Assembly (NCBI GenBank): GCA_026645575.1
Contig: JAPKMW010000077.1
Span: 1-55,855 of the forward strand
From: Caldilineaceae bacterium
Lineage (GTDB): Bacteria; Chloroflexota; Anaerolineae; Caldilineales; Caldilineaceae
DNA: 55,855 bases
Direction of reading: 5' to 3'
Under the pieces are notes generated by a model. That model worked only from the letters and a program-made list of their open reading frames with translations, did not search any database and was not told where the DNA came from. Shown here piece by piece: positions 36,787 through 44,973 of the stretch (positions within the stretch are counted from its first letter, which is position 1; the number at the start of each line of letters is the position of its first letter). The translations under genes and the position numbers were made by a program.

Positions 36787-39528
36787 CTAATGCGCTTTGA
36801 GAGCAGATTTGTCCATCAGGCCGACAATTGGTCGCCAATTGCCAATGAGAATAAAGGGCGCCCAGTAGGCCGGATGACGATACCGTTGGGTGGCGTCGGT
36901 GGCGGCGCGTCCTTGTTGCAAGAGCGCCAGTTGCGCTTCACGAAGCGCGGCGGCACGGGGGACGCCGGTTAGCAAGGTGCGATAGAACGTTGTCATCAAC
37001 TGCGCCGCGAGCGCATCCTCGACCCGCCACAGGCTGACCAGGAGGGCATTGGCGCCGGCGCTGAGAAAGCCGCCGGCCAGACTGAGCAGATCCGCCCCCC
37101 GCACCTGGCCGTGACCGGTTTCGCAGCCGCTCAAGGTGACCAGGTCGGCATTCAAGTGGAGACGGGCGATTTCAGCCAGCGTTAATTGGCGGTCGGCCAG
37201 GGTAAAGGAGGAGAGCAGCGGTTTGTCCACCCGCAATTTAGCATGGGTGGCAAGATGCACAACCCCGTAGCGGCTGACTGCCCCCAAAAAGTTAGCTGTA
37301 GTGCAAGCCGCTGCAACAAGGGCATCGGCCGCAGGAAACAACTGTTGCAACGCTTGTAGTTCAGTGGAAACGGCGGCCAGATCCCCGTTGTCATAGCCGC
37401 AGAGTAACAGATTTTCGCCGGTGGCGCGGTGGGTTAACGCAAGCTCCAACACCGTAGCACTGGGCGTGTAACTGATGGTATGACTTTCCAGCAAATAGGC
37501 TTGGCCGTCATAGAGAGCTTGAAAGGGAATATAGTGAAGCGCCTGATCAGGCACGATGACCAAGGCCGGAAACTTTTGCAGATGGCCAGCCAACGGTTGG
37601 AGCAAGTGCTGATAGAGTTGATGGAGATGCTGGTTGGCTTCCGCCAGCAAGGTGGGCAAATAGCGCGGTAAACGGGTCAAGCCAAATTGCACCGAAAGCT
37701 CCAAAAGGCGGGTTGTCGTCAGCATCACCCCCTGGCGGGCGCGTTCCACCTTGGCCAGGTTGGCAAGCTTGATGTGATCGATAATGCCAGCCTGTGTCAC
37801 CAGAAAAACCCAAATCTCCTGACGGTCAAGGTGATATTGGAGGAGCAGCCGGTCGTCCAGTTGGGCCTGGATCTTGGGCAGGGGCGCCGGTTCCCCAGTG
37901 GCATAGACCGAGAAGAGCGGCTGACGACGCTGAATCTGGTGAATCAAGCTTTGCGCTTGCTCTTCCAGGCGAATCAAGCGATTCGTGGCAGCAGAATTAG
38001 TGGCGGCAAACGAGGGAAGCGGGCTGCTGTTATCACCACTCTGCATTTCAGTCAGACGCGATTGGCGATTGGCCGTTTCGACTTGTTGGAGCAGATCACG
38101 AAGCTGCCCATTGAGCAAACGCAGATCCGCATCCTCATTTTGGACGGCGTCAGTCACTTCCTGTTCCAGCCGGAAGACTAACTTTTCCATGAGCAGGCGC
38201 GCTTTGGCCCGCTCGATCACTCCAAAGGCCAGCGCCGTCTCGCCCTGCTGGGCATAGCTCCGACAGAGCGCCTGATAGACCACCAGGCGGTCGGTGAGGA
38301 AATCGGCGCGCAAGGTCTCAATCTGGAAATGGCTGCGCAGTAATTCAATCTGCTGGATCGCCTGTTGATAAGCCTGGATCGCGGCGGCGGCTTGTCCTTG
38401 CACCTGCGCCAAATCGCCATGCGCGTGCCAAAGCTGGTAGGTTAGTAGCGGGTCGGCGCGTTGCGCCACCTCCGCTTGCACCTGTTGGAGGATCGTCTTC
38501 GCCGTGGCCCACTCCCCCCGCTTGAAATGACAGCGGGCCAGGATGATCCAGGCCAGATCGGCGGCAAAGGCCGGCCCGTGGTGGGCAAAGGCCGCTTGCG
38601 CCTGCGCCAGGTCCACCAACGTGGCGGTGGCAATGGGCCACTCCGCTTGCAGATCCAGCAGAGCGCGAATGAGGGTCAACCAGGAATGTTGCTGCGCCGA
38701 CGCGCCGCCAGCGGCAATGAGCTTGGCCGCCAGATCCTGTTGCTGTCTAGCCCGGCTATAGTCGCCGATCAGCGTGAGCAGGGCCGCATAATTATAGTGG
38801 AAGCGGATCGTATCAGCCGGCGCGGCCAGGTCTTGCAAAAGCTGTTCGGCGGCCTGGTAGGCCGCCACCGCCTCGGTGACAGCGCCGATTTGGGTGAGAG
38901 CGTAGGCTTTGTTGATGCTAATTTGCGCCAACATCAATGGGTCGTCGAGGCGCTGGGCAATCGCGATCTGCCGTTCATAGAGCGCCAGCGCCTCTTCATA
39001 TTGGCCAAGCAATTCATGGGCCACCCCGGCATTGAGCAGCAAATTGCCCAACCGCTGTTGATCGGCAGGGTCACTTTGGGCGGCGGTGGTCAAGAGCGGC
39101 TCGATTGCGGCGCTCAACGCCACGGCGGCTTCGCTTTGTCCACTATAGGCCAGGGCAAAGACCAGGCTCACCCCCATGCGGGCGGCGTCCAGCGGCTGGT
39201 TGATGGCGAGGTAGGCGGTGCGTCCTTCGACGAGCCGTTGGACTGCTTCGGCAAAGCGGTCGGTCGCCATCAGGGCATTGCCCAAGGCCCAAGCGCCCAG
39301 GGCCGGCGCCGGCATAGGCAGATGCTGACCCAGGCGATAAGCTTCTTCGGCGATCCGATAGGCGTGCGCCGGTTCGGTCCAATAGAATTGGGTGGAGTAG
39401 GCTTTCAACCCTTCGACGCTGGTCACGGTCAACTGCTGTTGCTGGATGAGTACCGGCAGTTGGGCAGCCGGCAGCGATTGTAGGGAGGTATATAGGTCTT
39501 CGGCAGGCATGGCTTGATTAGTTGTCAT
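36787..39528 (-). CDS. CHAT-TPR caspase-like protease
   Basis: This 913-residue protein has no signal peptide. The N-terminal half (about 1-430) is helical with TPR motifs (for example EALALYERQIAIAQ and AAIQAYQQAIQQIEL). A coiled-coil stretch follows (about 440-545), then a C-terminal CHAT domain (about 600-905) with the catalytic pair His762 (HLATHA) and Cys802 (LSGCETG). CHAT domains are clan CD peptidases related to caspases and separase. In type III-E CRISPR systems a TPR-CHAT protein (Csx29) cleaves a protein that binds an RpoE-type sigma factor. Here the next genes upstream on the same strand are a sigma factor and a zinc-finger anti-sigma factor, so the same logic is plausible. It has its own promoter and probably a leaderless transcript. 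Confidence 0.9.
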   Translation of the reverse strand: MTTNQAMPAEDLYTSLQSLPAAQLPVLIQQQQLTVTSVEGLKAYSTQFYWTEPAHAYRIAEEAYRLGQHLPMPAPALGAWALGNALMATDRFAEAVQRLVEGRTAYLAINQPLDAARMGVSLVFALAYSGQSEAAVALSAAIEPLLTTAAQSDPADQQRLGNLLLNAGVAHELLGQYEEALALYERQIAIAQRLDDPLMLAQISINKAYALTQIGAVTEAVAAYQAAEQLLQDLAAPADTIRFHYNYAALLTLIGDYSRARQQQDLAAKLIAAGGASAQQHSWLTLIRALLDLQAEWPIATATLVDLAQAQAAFAHHGPAFAADLAWIILARCHFKRGEWATAKTILQQVQAEVAQRADPLLTYQLWHAHGDLAQVQGQAAAAIQAYQQAIQQIELLRSHFQIETLRADFLTDRLVVYQALCRSYAQQGETALAFGVIERAKARLLMEKLVFRLEQEVTDAVQNEDADLRLLNGQLRDLLQQVETANRQSRLTEMQSGDNSSPLPSFAATNSAATNRLIRLEEQAQSLIHQIQRRQPLFSVYATGEPAPLPKIQAQLDDRLLLQYHLDRQEIWVFLVTQAGIIDHIKLANLAKVERARQGVMLTTTRLLELSVQFGLTRLPRYLPTLLAEANQHLHQLYQHLLQPLAGHLQKFPALVIVPDQALHYIPFQALYDGQAYLLESHTISYTPSATVLELALTHRATGENLLLCGYDNGDLAAVSTELQALQQLFPAADALVAAACTTANFLGAVSRYGVVHLATHAKLRVDKPLLSSFTLADRQLTLAEIARLHLNADLVTLSGCETGHGQVRGADLLSLAGGFLSAGANALLVSLWRVEDALAAQLMTTFYRTLLTGVPRAAALREAQLALLQQGRAATDATQRYRHPAYWAPFILIGNWRPIVGLMDKSALKAH

Positions 39529-39534
39529 GAAATC

Positions 39535-39561
39535 ATTATATCATTCTTAATCTCATGTAAA
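39535..39561 (-). promoter_or_regulatory. SigA-type promoter of the CHAT-TPR gene
   Basis: On the minus strand TTTACA (39561-39556), a 15-base spacer and a perfect TATAAT (39540-39535) lie directly before the ATG at 39528. Only six bases separate the -10 box from the start codon, and no ribosome binding site fits, so the mRNA is probably leaderless. Confidence 0.55.
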
Positions 39562-39738
39562 TAGATTTACAATTATCAATGTACCTTATTGCTTTTCACT
39601 CATTATACCTGAAACTAAGTGTAATGCTCTGTTAAATGATTGATATTTTTCTGTCATTTGTCGTTGAGTTAAGCGAAAATGTGACAGATGAGCTTATCAG
39701 AATCGTCTTTTGTCAAACAAGGGTTGATCGGTCAAATC

Positions 39739-39793
39739 GTAGTAAAGACTTTAGTCTTTCTCCCGGTCAGAGAAAGACTAAAATCTTTACTAC
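39739..39793. repeat. 23-bp intergenic hairpin
   Basis: GTAGTAAAGACTTTAGTCTT (from 39739) continues to 39761 and pairs with 39771-39793, with a single mismatch, around a 9-base loop. It sits between the anti-sigma operon and the CHAT promoter. Confidence 0.8.
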
Positions 39794-39815
39794 GGTTAGG
39801 CATGTGCTGGCAACA

Positions 39816-39851
39816 AAAAGAGCTTCTGCATAGAGATGCAGAAGCTCTTTT
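39816..39851. terminator. Terminator of the sigma/anti-sigma operon
   Basis: A perfect 16-bp stem (AAAAGAGCTTCTGCAT with ATGCAGAAGCTCTTTT, AGAG loop) begins 25 bases past the anti-sigma stop codon. T-runs occur on both strands, so it could work in either direction. It separates sigma-operon transcription from the CHAT gene. Confidence 0.7.
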
Positions 39852-39875
39852 GCGGAGAAAGACGAGGAGTCGGAT

Positions 39876-40649
39876 TTAGGACAGGGTCAGATTTGGCACA
39901 ACGATAGCACGATCGGGCAACTTGACGATGAGTTGATAGACGCCGGCGGGCAGATCCGTCTGCGAGAAAGCGCCAGTCGCCGTTACATCGCCGGTCAGGG
40001 GTAGGGCATCGGGCGCAGCGTTGGTCAAAGTATATTGGGTGTCGGTCAAAGCGGCGGGGGCGAAGAGTTGACCCTCAAGCCGGTAGGCGCCGTTTGCCTC
40101 TTGCTGGATGAGCAGGCTGACATCGGTGTTATCCGCTTCAAAGAGCAATTGGGTCGGGGCAGCGGCGGTGGGGGTGACGCTACGTAGGGCAACGCCGGCC
40201 AGTTGCGGCCCCCCCGGTGTCACCAGGGTGGCAACCACCAGGCGCACCTGTTCCACCAACCCATGCAGTTGTTCCAACAACCCCGGTTGGGTGGGAGCAG
40301 TGAGCGGTTGCGCCGCTGTCACCGGCAATGGCTCGGCGGCAAAAGCATGGAGCGCAGCCACTTCAGCGCTACATTGAGGGCACCCGTGCAGATGGTTCGC
40401 CACCGCCTGGTACGCACTTGGGGTCAGTTCCCGCCAATCATAAGCTTGCAATGTGGCTGGCGACGGGCAGTCAAAACGGTAGAGTGCGCTTTGCAGCCGA
40501 CGCTTCTGCTGCTGTTCCTGGCGTAAGGTGGCGGCGGCAGCCGGGTTGCGCGCCAGAAGTTCAGCAAGGTGGGGTAGATCCTCGCCATCGAGATAGGCTT
40601 CCACCTCCCAGTCGGCAAAATCGCCCAGTGATGAATATTGGTCACTCAT
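39876..40649 (-). CDS. Zinc-finger (zf-HC2-type) anti-sigma factor
   Basis: This 257-residue protein starts at 40649, where its ATG overlaps the sigma-factor stop as ATGA and GGGGAG lies about 9 bases upstream. The longer frame starting at 40667 has weaker support. The N-terminal ~100 residues carry the H-x3-C-x2-C motif (HLHGCPQC, about residues 84-92) of ZAS-type anti-sigma factors, which bind and silence ECF sigma factors. A linker and a helix (LLEQLHGLVEQVRLVVATLV) lead to a beta-rich C-terminal domain (about 150-257). The helix is marginal as a membrane span, so the protein may be cytoplasmic. The neighbouring CHAT protease is a candidate to cleave it and free the sigma factor; that step is inferred. 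Confidence 0.75.
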   Translation of the reverse strand: MSDQYSSLGDFADWEVEAYLDGEDLPHLAELLARNPAAAATLRQEQQQKRRLQSALYRFDCPSPATLQAYDWRELTPSAYQAVANHLHGCPQCSAEVAALHAFAAEPLPVTAAQPLTAPTQPGLLEQLHGLVEQVRLVVATLVTPGGPQLAGVALRSVTPTAAAPTQLLFEADNTDVSLLIQQEANGAYRLEGQLFAPAALTDTQYTLTNAAPDALPLTGDVTATGAFSQTDLPAGVYQLIVKLPDRAIVVPNLTLS

Positions 40650-41362
40650 GGTATTGGCTCTCCCCATAACTCCTGCAACTCTTTGTCACGCCACAGCCGG
40701 TTTTTCAGATTGCGGCGCATGGTGTAAATTTCGGCCACATCCACAAACAGGTCGGGGTGACGTTCCAGGATCTCGCTTGGCTTCAGATCGGAAACAAAAC
40801 TGAGCCGGGCCAGCACCCGTTCCCGTTCATCATGGCAGCAGCGGTTGACGATCTGCCAAAGCTTTTCCTGCCACATCGTTGTCATCAAAACATGCTCCGG
40901 ACGACTGTTGGTTGGTTGCGGCTCAGGGGTCGCATCCAGCGCTTCTTGATCCCAAGCCGCCTGTTTGATCCGCCGCTCTTCCCGCCGTTTGGCTTGTAAA
41001 ACCGCCGTGGCGGCGCAAGAACGCAGGTAGCTGAGAACATGTGCCAACCGTTCGGCATTGGTCAACTTATCTGGAGTAAAGGCTCGCCAGAAGGCGGTAA
41101 AGGTATCGGCAACCAAATCCTCGGTCGGCGTTTCCAGCAAGGGGGCGTGCTGTTTGCTAAAGTGCCCGATCCAATTGACCACCAACTTGCCATATTGGGC
41201 ATAGAGCGCCGACCAACATTGTTCACTCTTTTGTACAATCGCCCGACGAAACAGTTCAAAACAGTACGGCTCATGCGAAGCATCCGTCTTTACCTGGCGA
41301 CAGCCCGTCGCCAAGTCGCTTGGCGTCAATTCCCCCGGCGTCAATTCCTTAAGCACAGTCAT
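40646..41362 (-). CDS. ECF-like RNA polymerase sigma factor
   Basis: This 238-residue protein has a region-2-like segment (about 45-120, including VVNWIGHF and LVADTFTAFWRAF) and a region-4-like helix-turn-helix near the end (LKPSEILERHPDLFVDVAEI, then YTMRRNLKNRLWRD). The spacing between the two is longer than in many ECF factors. GGGTGA lies near the start. The stop overlaps the anti-sigma start by four bases, so the two are made together in fixed ratio. It probably controls the downstream CHAT gene, the secreted-protein island, or both, but I could find no shared promoter motif to prove it. Confidence 0.8.
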   Translation of the reverse strand: MTVLKELTPGELTPSDLATGCRQVKTDASHEPYCFELFRRAIVQKSEQCWSALYAQYGKLVVNWIGHFSKQHAPLLETPTEDLVADTFTAFWRAFTPDKLTNAERLAHVLSYLRSCAATAVLQAKRREERRIKQAAWDQEALDATPEPQPTNSRPEHVLMTTMWQEKLWQIVNRCCHDERERVLARLSFVSDLKPSEILERHPDLFVDVAEIYTMRRNLKNRLWRDKELQELWGEPIP

Positions 41363-41692
41363 GGTTCACCCATATCAGATCAGAACGGCATATCGATCAT
41401 GGTTAGCAACAATAGGTTGTAAGCTTACCAGAGGATCGCCAAAAACGCTACACCATTTGATCGGCGATAAGCTTGCCCGGCGATAAGCTTGATCACCGCT
41501 GACCGTTGGCTTTCATTGACTGCTACTCCAGCTAATGCCGACTGGCGCCCTTTTTGCACATCCCGACTAACTCTTTTCGTTGAACTGAACCAACCAACCC
41601 CTAAACCGCATTTGTCTCTCTCGCCGGTCAATGGCAAAATAGACCTGTTTGTCTTTACCGATTTATCCAGAAATCCAAGTTGAGGAGCAACT
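41363..41692. other. 330-bp divergent promoter region with a tandem repeat, no gene seen
   Basis: This gap separates the minus-strand sigma gene and the plus-strand alcohol dehydrogenase gene. Apart from the 14-base direct repeat annotated separately I see no gene, hairpin or clear promoter hexamers. Confidence 0.5.
41462..41491. promoter_or_regulatory. Two copies of CGGCGATAAGCTTG, possible operator
   Basis: CGGCGATAAGCTTG occurs at 41462-41475 and again at 41478-41491, a 16-base period, about 100 bases upstream of the sigma-factor start. A spacing of one and a half helical turns is compatible with a dimeric regulator site, but a chance duplication is possible. Confidence 0.3.
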
Positions 41693-42661
41693 ATGCGTGC
41701 AACACAGGTAATGGCGCCTGGTGAGATCAAGGTGATGGAAACCCCGAAGCCTGAACTTCAGCCCGGTTATGCCCTGATTCGTACCAAACAAGTGTCGCTC
41801 TGTGGGAGCGATTATCATTCGGTCTATTTTTCCGAGCCGGAAGCCTATCCGCTGCCCCCCGGCATGAGCGGCCACGAAGTGGTGGGGGTTGTCGAGGAAA
41901 TTGATGCGCCGGGATCGGGCATCAAGGTGGGGGATCAGGTGTTGGCCTTGATCCGCACCAATCGCGGCATGGCGGACTACTGTCTGGTGGCGGCCAGCGA
42001 TCTGCTACTACTGCCCAATGGCAAACCGCTCGATTATCTCTTGCAAGCCCAGCAACTGGGGACGATCATCTATGCCGCTAAACATCTGCCGACCAGCGTC
42101 ATTGCCAAGACCGTCGCCGTCATCGGGCAAGGATCAGCCGGCCTATGGTGGAATTTTATGATGCGCCGGTTGGGCGCACGCCGGGTCATCGCCATTGATC
42201 TGCAAGCGCATCGGCTCGCCGTCGCCAAGCATTATGGCGCTACCGATACCGTTCATAATGCCGACCGCGATGCCGTCGAAGCTGTGCGCGCGTTGACCGG
42301 CGGGGAGATGGTCGATGTGGTAATCGAAGCGGCAGGTGAAGCAACGACGATTCCGCTGGCGGTCGAGTTGGTGAAGCGCCACGGCGCCATCCTCTACTTT
42401 GGCGTGCCGCGGCTGGAGAGCCTCGAATATCCCTTCTTCGCCTTCTTCCGCAAGTGCATTCTAGCCCGCGCTATCGTCGGCGCCCTCTCTGACCCCAACC
42501 ATGAATGCACCCGCATGGCGCTCGATCTCATTGCCAAAGGGGAAGCCGATGTCGGGCCGATGCTGACCCACCATTTCCCCTTCTCGCAGGTCATCGACGC
42601 CTTTGAGTTGCAGACGACGCGCGACGAAGGCGCAATTAAAATCGTCGTAGATTTCCCATAA
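41693..42661 (+). CDS. Zinc-dependent medium-chain dehydrogenase without the structural-zinc lobe
   Basis: This 322-residue protein is in the MDR alcohol/sorbitol/threonine dehydrogenase family. Catalytic-zinc ligands Cys37 (SLCGSDYH), His61 and Glu62 (GHEVVG) are present, and GQGSAG marks the NAD(P) site. The four-cysteine structural-zinc loop is absent, which makes it shorter than classical members. TTGAGGAG precedes the start. It stands just before threonine aldolase, but a 233-bp gap with no overlap argues against an operon. The substrate is unknown. Confidence 0.8.
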   Translation: MRATQVMAPGEIKVMETPKPELQPGYALIRTKQVSLCGSDYHSVYFSEPEAYPLPPGMSGHEVVGVVEEIDAPGSGIKVGDQVLALIRTNRGMADYCLVAASDLLLLPNGKPLDYLLQAQQLGTIIYAAKHLPTSVIAKTVAVIGQGSAGLWWNFMMRRLGARRVIAIDLQAHRLAVAKHYGATDTVHNADRDAVEAVRALTGGEMVDVVIEAAGEATTIPLAVELVKRHGAILYFGVPRLESLEYPFFAFFRKCILARAIVGALSDPNHECTRMALDLIAKGEADVGPMLTHHFPFSQVIDAFELQTTRDEGAIKIVVDFP

Positions 42662-42697
42662 GAATACCTAACTTGGACAAGTCAGAACCCAAAAGTT

Positions 42698-42758
42698 AAC
42701 ACGGATAAGGAAGAAGACAGATGTTTGTATCCGATCCGTGTTTATCCCTATCCGTGTT
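42698..42758. repeat. Intergenic inverted repeat around AACACGGATA
   Basis: AACACGGATA (about 42698-42707) is answered by TATCCGTGTT (42749-42758), with another ATCCGTGTTT in between. It lies in the gap after the dehydrogenase gene and may end its transcription. Confidence 0.45.
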
Positions 42759-42894
42759 ATACTCACGATCAGCACAGAAAGTAACCTATTACTCCTGTAT
42801 AAAGTGTTACTTTCTGGCGCTCGTTGGTATAACTAAACTTCTTGGCTGCTGTTCGAGAATTTGACATAGTCGATATTATCAAGAGGAGTTTCTC

Positions 42895-43986
42895 ATGACA
42901 AACAATCCCGCCCACGCCATCGATCTACGCAGTGACACCGTAACCAAGCCAACGCCTGCCATGCGCGAGGCGATGGCTACAGCCGAAGTGGGCGATGATG
43001 TCTATGGCGAAGATCCCACCGTCAACCGATTGGAAGCCATTGTCGCCGACATGCTGGGCAAGGAAGCCGCCCTCTTTGTCTCCAGCGGCACAATGGGCAA
43101 TCTCACGTCGGTGCTGGCCCACTGTGGCCGCGGCGATGAGATGATTCTGGGCGACAAGTCCCATATCTTCCGTGCGGAACAGGGAGGGGCAGCAGCACTC
43201 GGCGGCGTCCACCCCATGGTGATTCGCAACCAGGCCGACGGCACGCTTGATTTTGATGATATTCGCGCCAACATCCGCGCCGACAACGAACATTACCCAA
43301 TTACCAAGTTAGTCTGTGTGGAGAATACCCAGAATCTCTGTGGCGGTCGGGTGTTGCCGCTCTCCTATATGGATGCGGTCGGTGATCTGGCCCATGAACA
43401 TGGTCTCAAGCTCCATGTCGATGGCGCTCGGCTCTGGAACGCGGCGGTGGCGTTGGGGGTTTCGCCGGCCCGTGTCGCCCGCAATGCTGACAGCGTGAGC
43501 CTATGCTTGAGCAAAGGCTTAGGCGCGCCGGTCGGCTCGGTGGTCGTTGGGGACAAAGCCTTTATCGGGCGGGCCAGACGCGCACGCAAAGCGGTCGGCG
43601 GCGGTTTGCGGCAGGCAGGCATTTTGGCTGCCGCAGGCATTGTCGCCGTTACCGAGATGGTGGAGCGGCTAAGTGATGACCATGCCAACGCCAAACAACT
43701 GGCGGAGGGGCTGGCGCAGATCGAGGGCATTCACATCAAACCCGCTGACGTGGAGACCAATCTCGTCTTCTTTGAATTGACCCATCCTGATGTGACGCCA
43801 GCCCAGTTGGTCAATGGATTGGCTGAGCAGGGCGTGAAATTGAGCGCGTCCAGCAATCGCCGGCTGCGCGCTGTGCTGAACCATCATGTCACCGCCGCCG
43901 ATGTCGATCAGGTGCTGGCGGCTTTCCGCACCGTTCTCAGCCAGCCGGTTCACGCCAACGGTCAAAAGGTTGTGGCCTACGGGTAA
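42895..43986 (+). CDS. ltaE: Low-specificity L-threonine aldolase
   Basis: This 363-residue PLP enzyme cleaves L-threonine and allo-threonine to glycine and acetaldehyde. The family N-terminus DLRSDTVTKPT is clear. His90 (DKSHIF) sits where the PLP-stacking histidine is expected, Asp176 (HVDGARLWNA) binds the pyridine nitrogen, and Lys207 (SLCLSKGLGAPVGS) is the Schiff-base lysine. AAGAGGAG lies upstream of the start. The length is slightly above the common ~340 residues. It is followed by a P2 palindrome and the convergent HAD phosphatase gene. Confidence 0.92.
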   Translation: MTNNPAHAIDLRSDTVTKPTPAMREAMATAEVGDDVYGEDPTVNRLEAIVADMLGKEAALFVSSGTMGNLTSVLAHCGRGDEMILGDKSHIFRAEQGGAAALGGVHPMVIRNQADGTLDFDDIRANIRADNEHYPITKLVCVENTQNLCGGRVLPLSYMDAVGDLAHEHGLKLHVDGARLWNAAVALGVSPARVARNADSVSLCLSKGLGAPVGSVVVGDKAFIGRARRARKAVGGGLRQAGILAAAGIVAVTEMVERLSDDHANAKQLAEGLAQIEGIHIKPADVETNLVFFELTHPDVTPAQLVNGLAEQGVKLSASSNRRLRAVLNHHVTAADVDQVLAAFRTVLSQPVHANGQKVVAYG

Positions 43987-44001
43987 CGTGTCAAAAGCAA
44001 T

Positions 44002-44076
44002 CCTGTCCCGTAGGGACACCTGAGTTTAGGGAAGATTTTCAACATTTTCTAAACTCAAACGTCCCTACAGGACGGG
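44002..44076. repeat. Intergenic palindrome, family P2, between convergent genes
   Basis: CCTGTCCCGTAGGGAC, then TGAGTTTAG, is answered by CTAAACTCA, then GTCCCTACAGGACGGG. The arms match the copy at 16062-16138, while the loop differs. It lies between ltaE and the minus-strand HAD gene and could serve as a two-way terminator. Confidence 0.75.
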
Positions 44077-44079
44077 TGG

Positions 44080-44748
44080 TCAGCGGTTGGTGACTGGAAT
44101 TTGGACGGTGAGACGTGGTTGACCGGCCTGACTAATGATGACTTGGACGTCGGCCAACCGATCCACGATGGCGGTGGCGCGCATCAACTCGGCTTTGGGA
44201 TGGGTGGAAGCGACAGCGATCACACGCGCGCCGGCGGCGAGACCGGCTTCAATCCCGGCGGGCGCGTCTTCAAAGACCAGACAACGACTGGCGGGAAGGC
44301 CCAGGCGTGCGGCAGCTAACAAGTAGGGATCAGGGTTGGGCTTGCCCCGTTGTACATCATCGCTCGTGACAAAAACCGCGGGCGTCGGTAAGCCGGCAAA
44401 TTTGAGCCGCGCTGTCGCAACGGCGTGCGTGCCGGAAGTAGCGATGGCACAGGCAGTGGCCGGCAAGGTTGTCAATAGACGTTGAGCGCCTTCATAAACC
44501 ATCAGGCCATCAATGTCAGCGGCTTCGGCAGCAGCCAGTGCTGTGGCTTCCGCCACACTATCCAACTGGGGCGCCACCATCTGGATAATTTCAATGGCAC
44601 GCCGCCCGTGGGCAATTGCCATCAGTTGCACGAGGTCAACCTGGTTGCGGAGCGCCCACAGGCGCCACTGACGTTCAACAACCTGAGTAGAATCGACCAA
44701 AACGCCATCTAAATCAAAGAGAATTGCATCACAATGAAACTCGTACAT
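44080..44748 (-). CDS. HAD-family phosphatase (sugar phosphatase / phosphoglucomutase-like)
   Basis: This 222-residue protein is a class I HAD hydrolase. Motif I is FDLDGVLVDS with nucleophile Asp12 and acid/base Asp14, motif II is the Ser/Thr in IATSGTH, motif III is the Lys in GKPNPDPYL, and motif IV is EDAPAGIEAG. A helical cap lies between motifs I and II. The closest recognisable types are the beta-phosphoglucomutase and sugar-phosphate phosphatases; the substrate cannot be told from sequence. It is convergent with ltaE. Confidence 0.85.
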   Translation of the reverse strand: MYEFHCDAILFDLDGVLVDSTQVVERQWRLWALRNQVDLVQLMAIAHGRRAIEIIQMVAPQLDSVAEATALAAAEAADIDGLMVYEGAQRLLTTLPATACAIATSGTHAVATARLKFAGLPTPAVFVTSDDVQRGKPNPDPYLLAAARLGLPASRCLVFEDAPAGIEAGLAAGARVIAVASTHPKAELMRATAIVDRLADVQVIISQAGQPRLTVQIPVTNR

Positions 44749-44888
44749 CCTTCATCCCGTCTGTATTGTGGGTTACGCAGCACGAATCACGCAACACCTA
44801 CCTAATGACCATCAAATTGCTAATTCTGCCAGTATAACATAGGTCTTGCATACAGACGGAGTTGTCAGTCGATGGTAAACTCGCAGTC

Positions 44889-44917
44889 TGGAACTTTGAA
44901 ACAAAAGTTGTTATAAT
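44889..44917 (+). promoter_or_regulatory. Candidate promoter of the VTT-domain gene
   Basis: A perfect TATAAT (44912-44917) lies 17 bases after TGGAAC (44889-44894), about 57 bases before the start codon. The -35 match is weak. Confidence 0.35.
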
Positions 44918-44973
44918 AGGCACGTTCTTTACCCGTGTATTGATTCTCATTCAATTGATCGGCTTTCAACTCT

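Larger units (their letters stand above)
39529..39875. other. 347-bp AT-rich gap between the CHAT gene and the anti-sigma gene
   Basis: The stretch 39529-39700 is much richer in A and T than its surroundings and holds the CHAT promoter. A 23-bp hairpin and a terminator hairpin follow, annotated separately. No gene is convincing. Confidence 0.65.

Noticed and set aside
25221..39559. Shared ATCTCATGTA upstream of the shorter LRR gene and of the CHAT gene as a sigma-specific promoter
   Set aside because: The ten-base match lies at different distances from the two starts and is absent before the other island genes, so chance is the better explanation.
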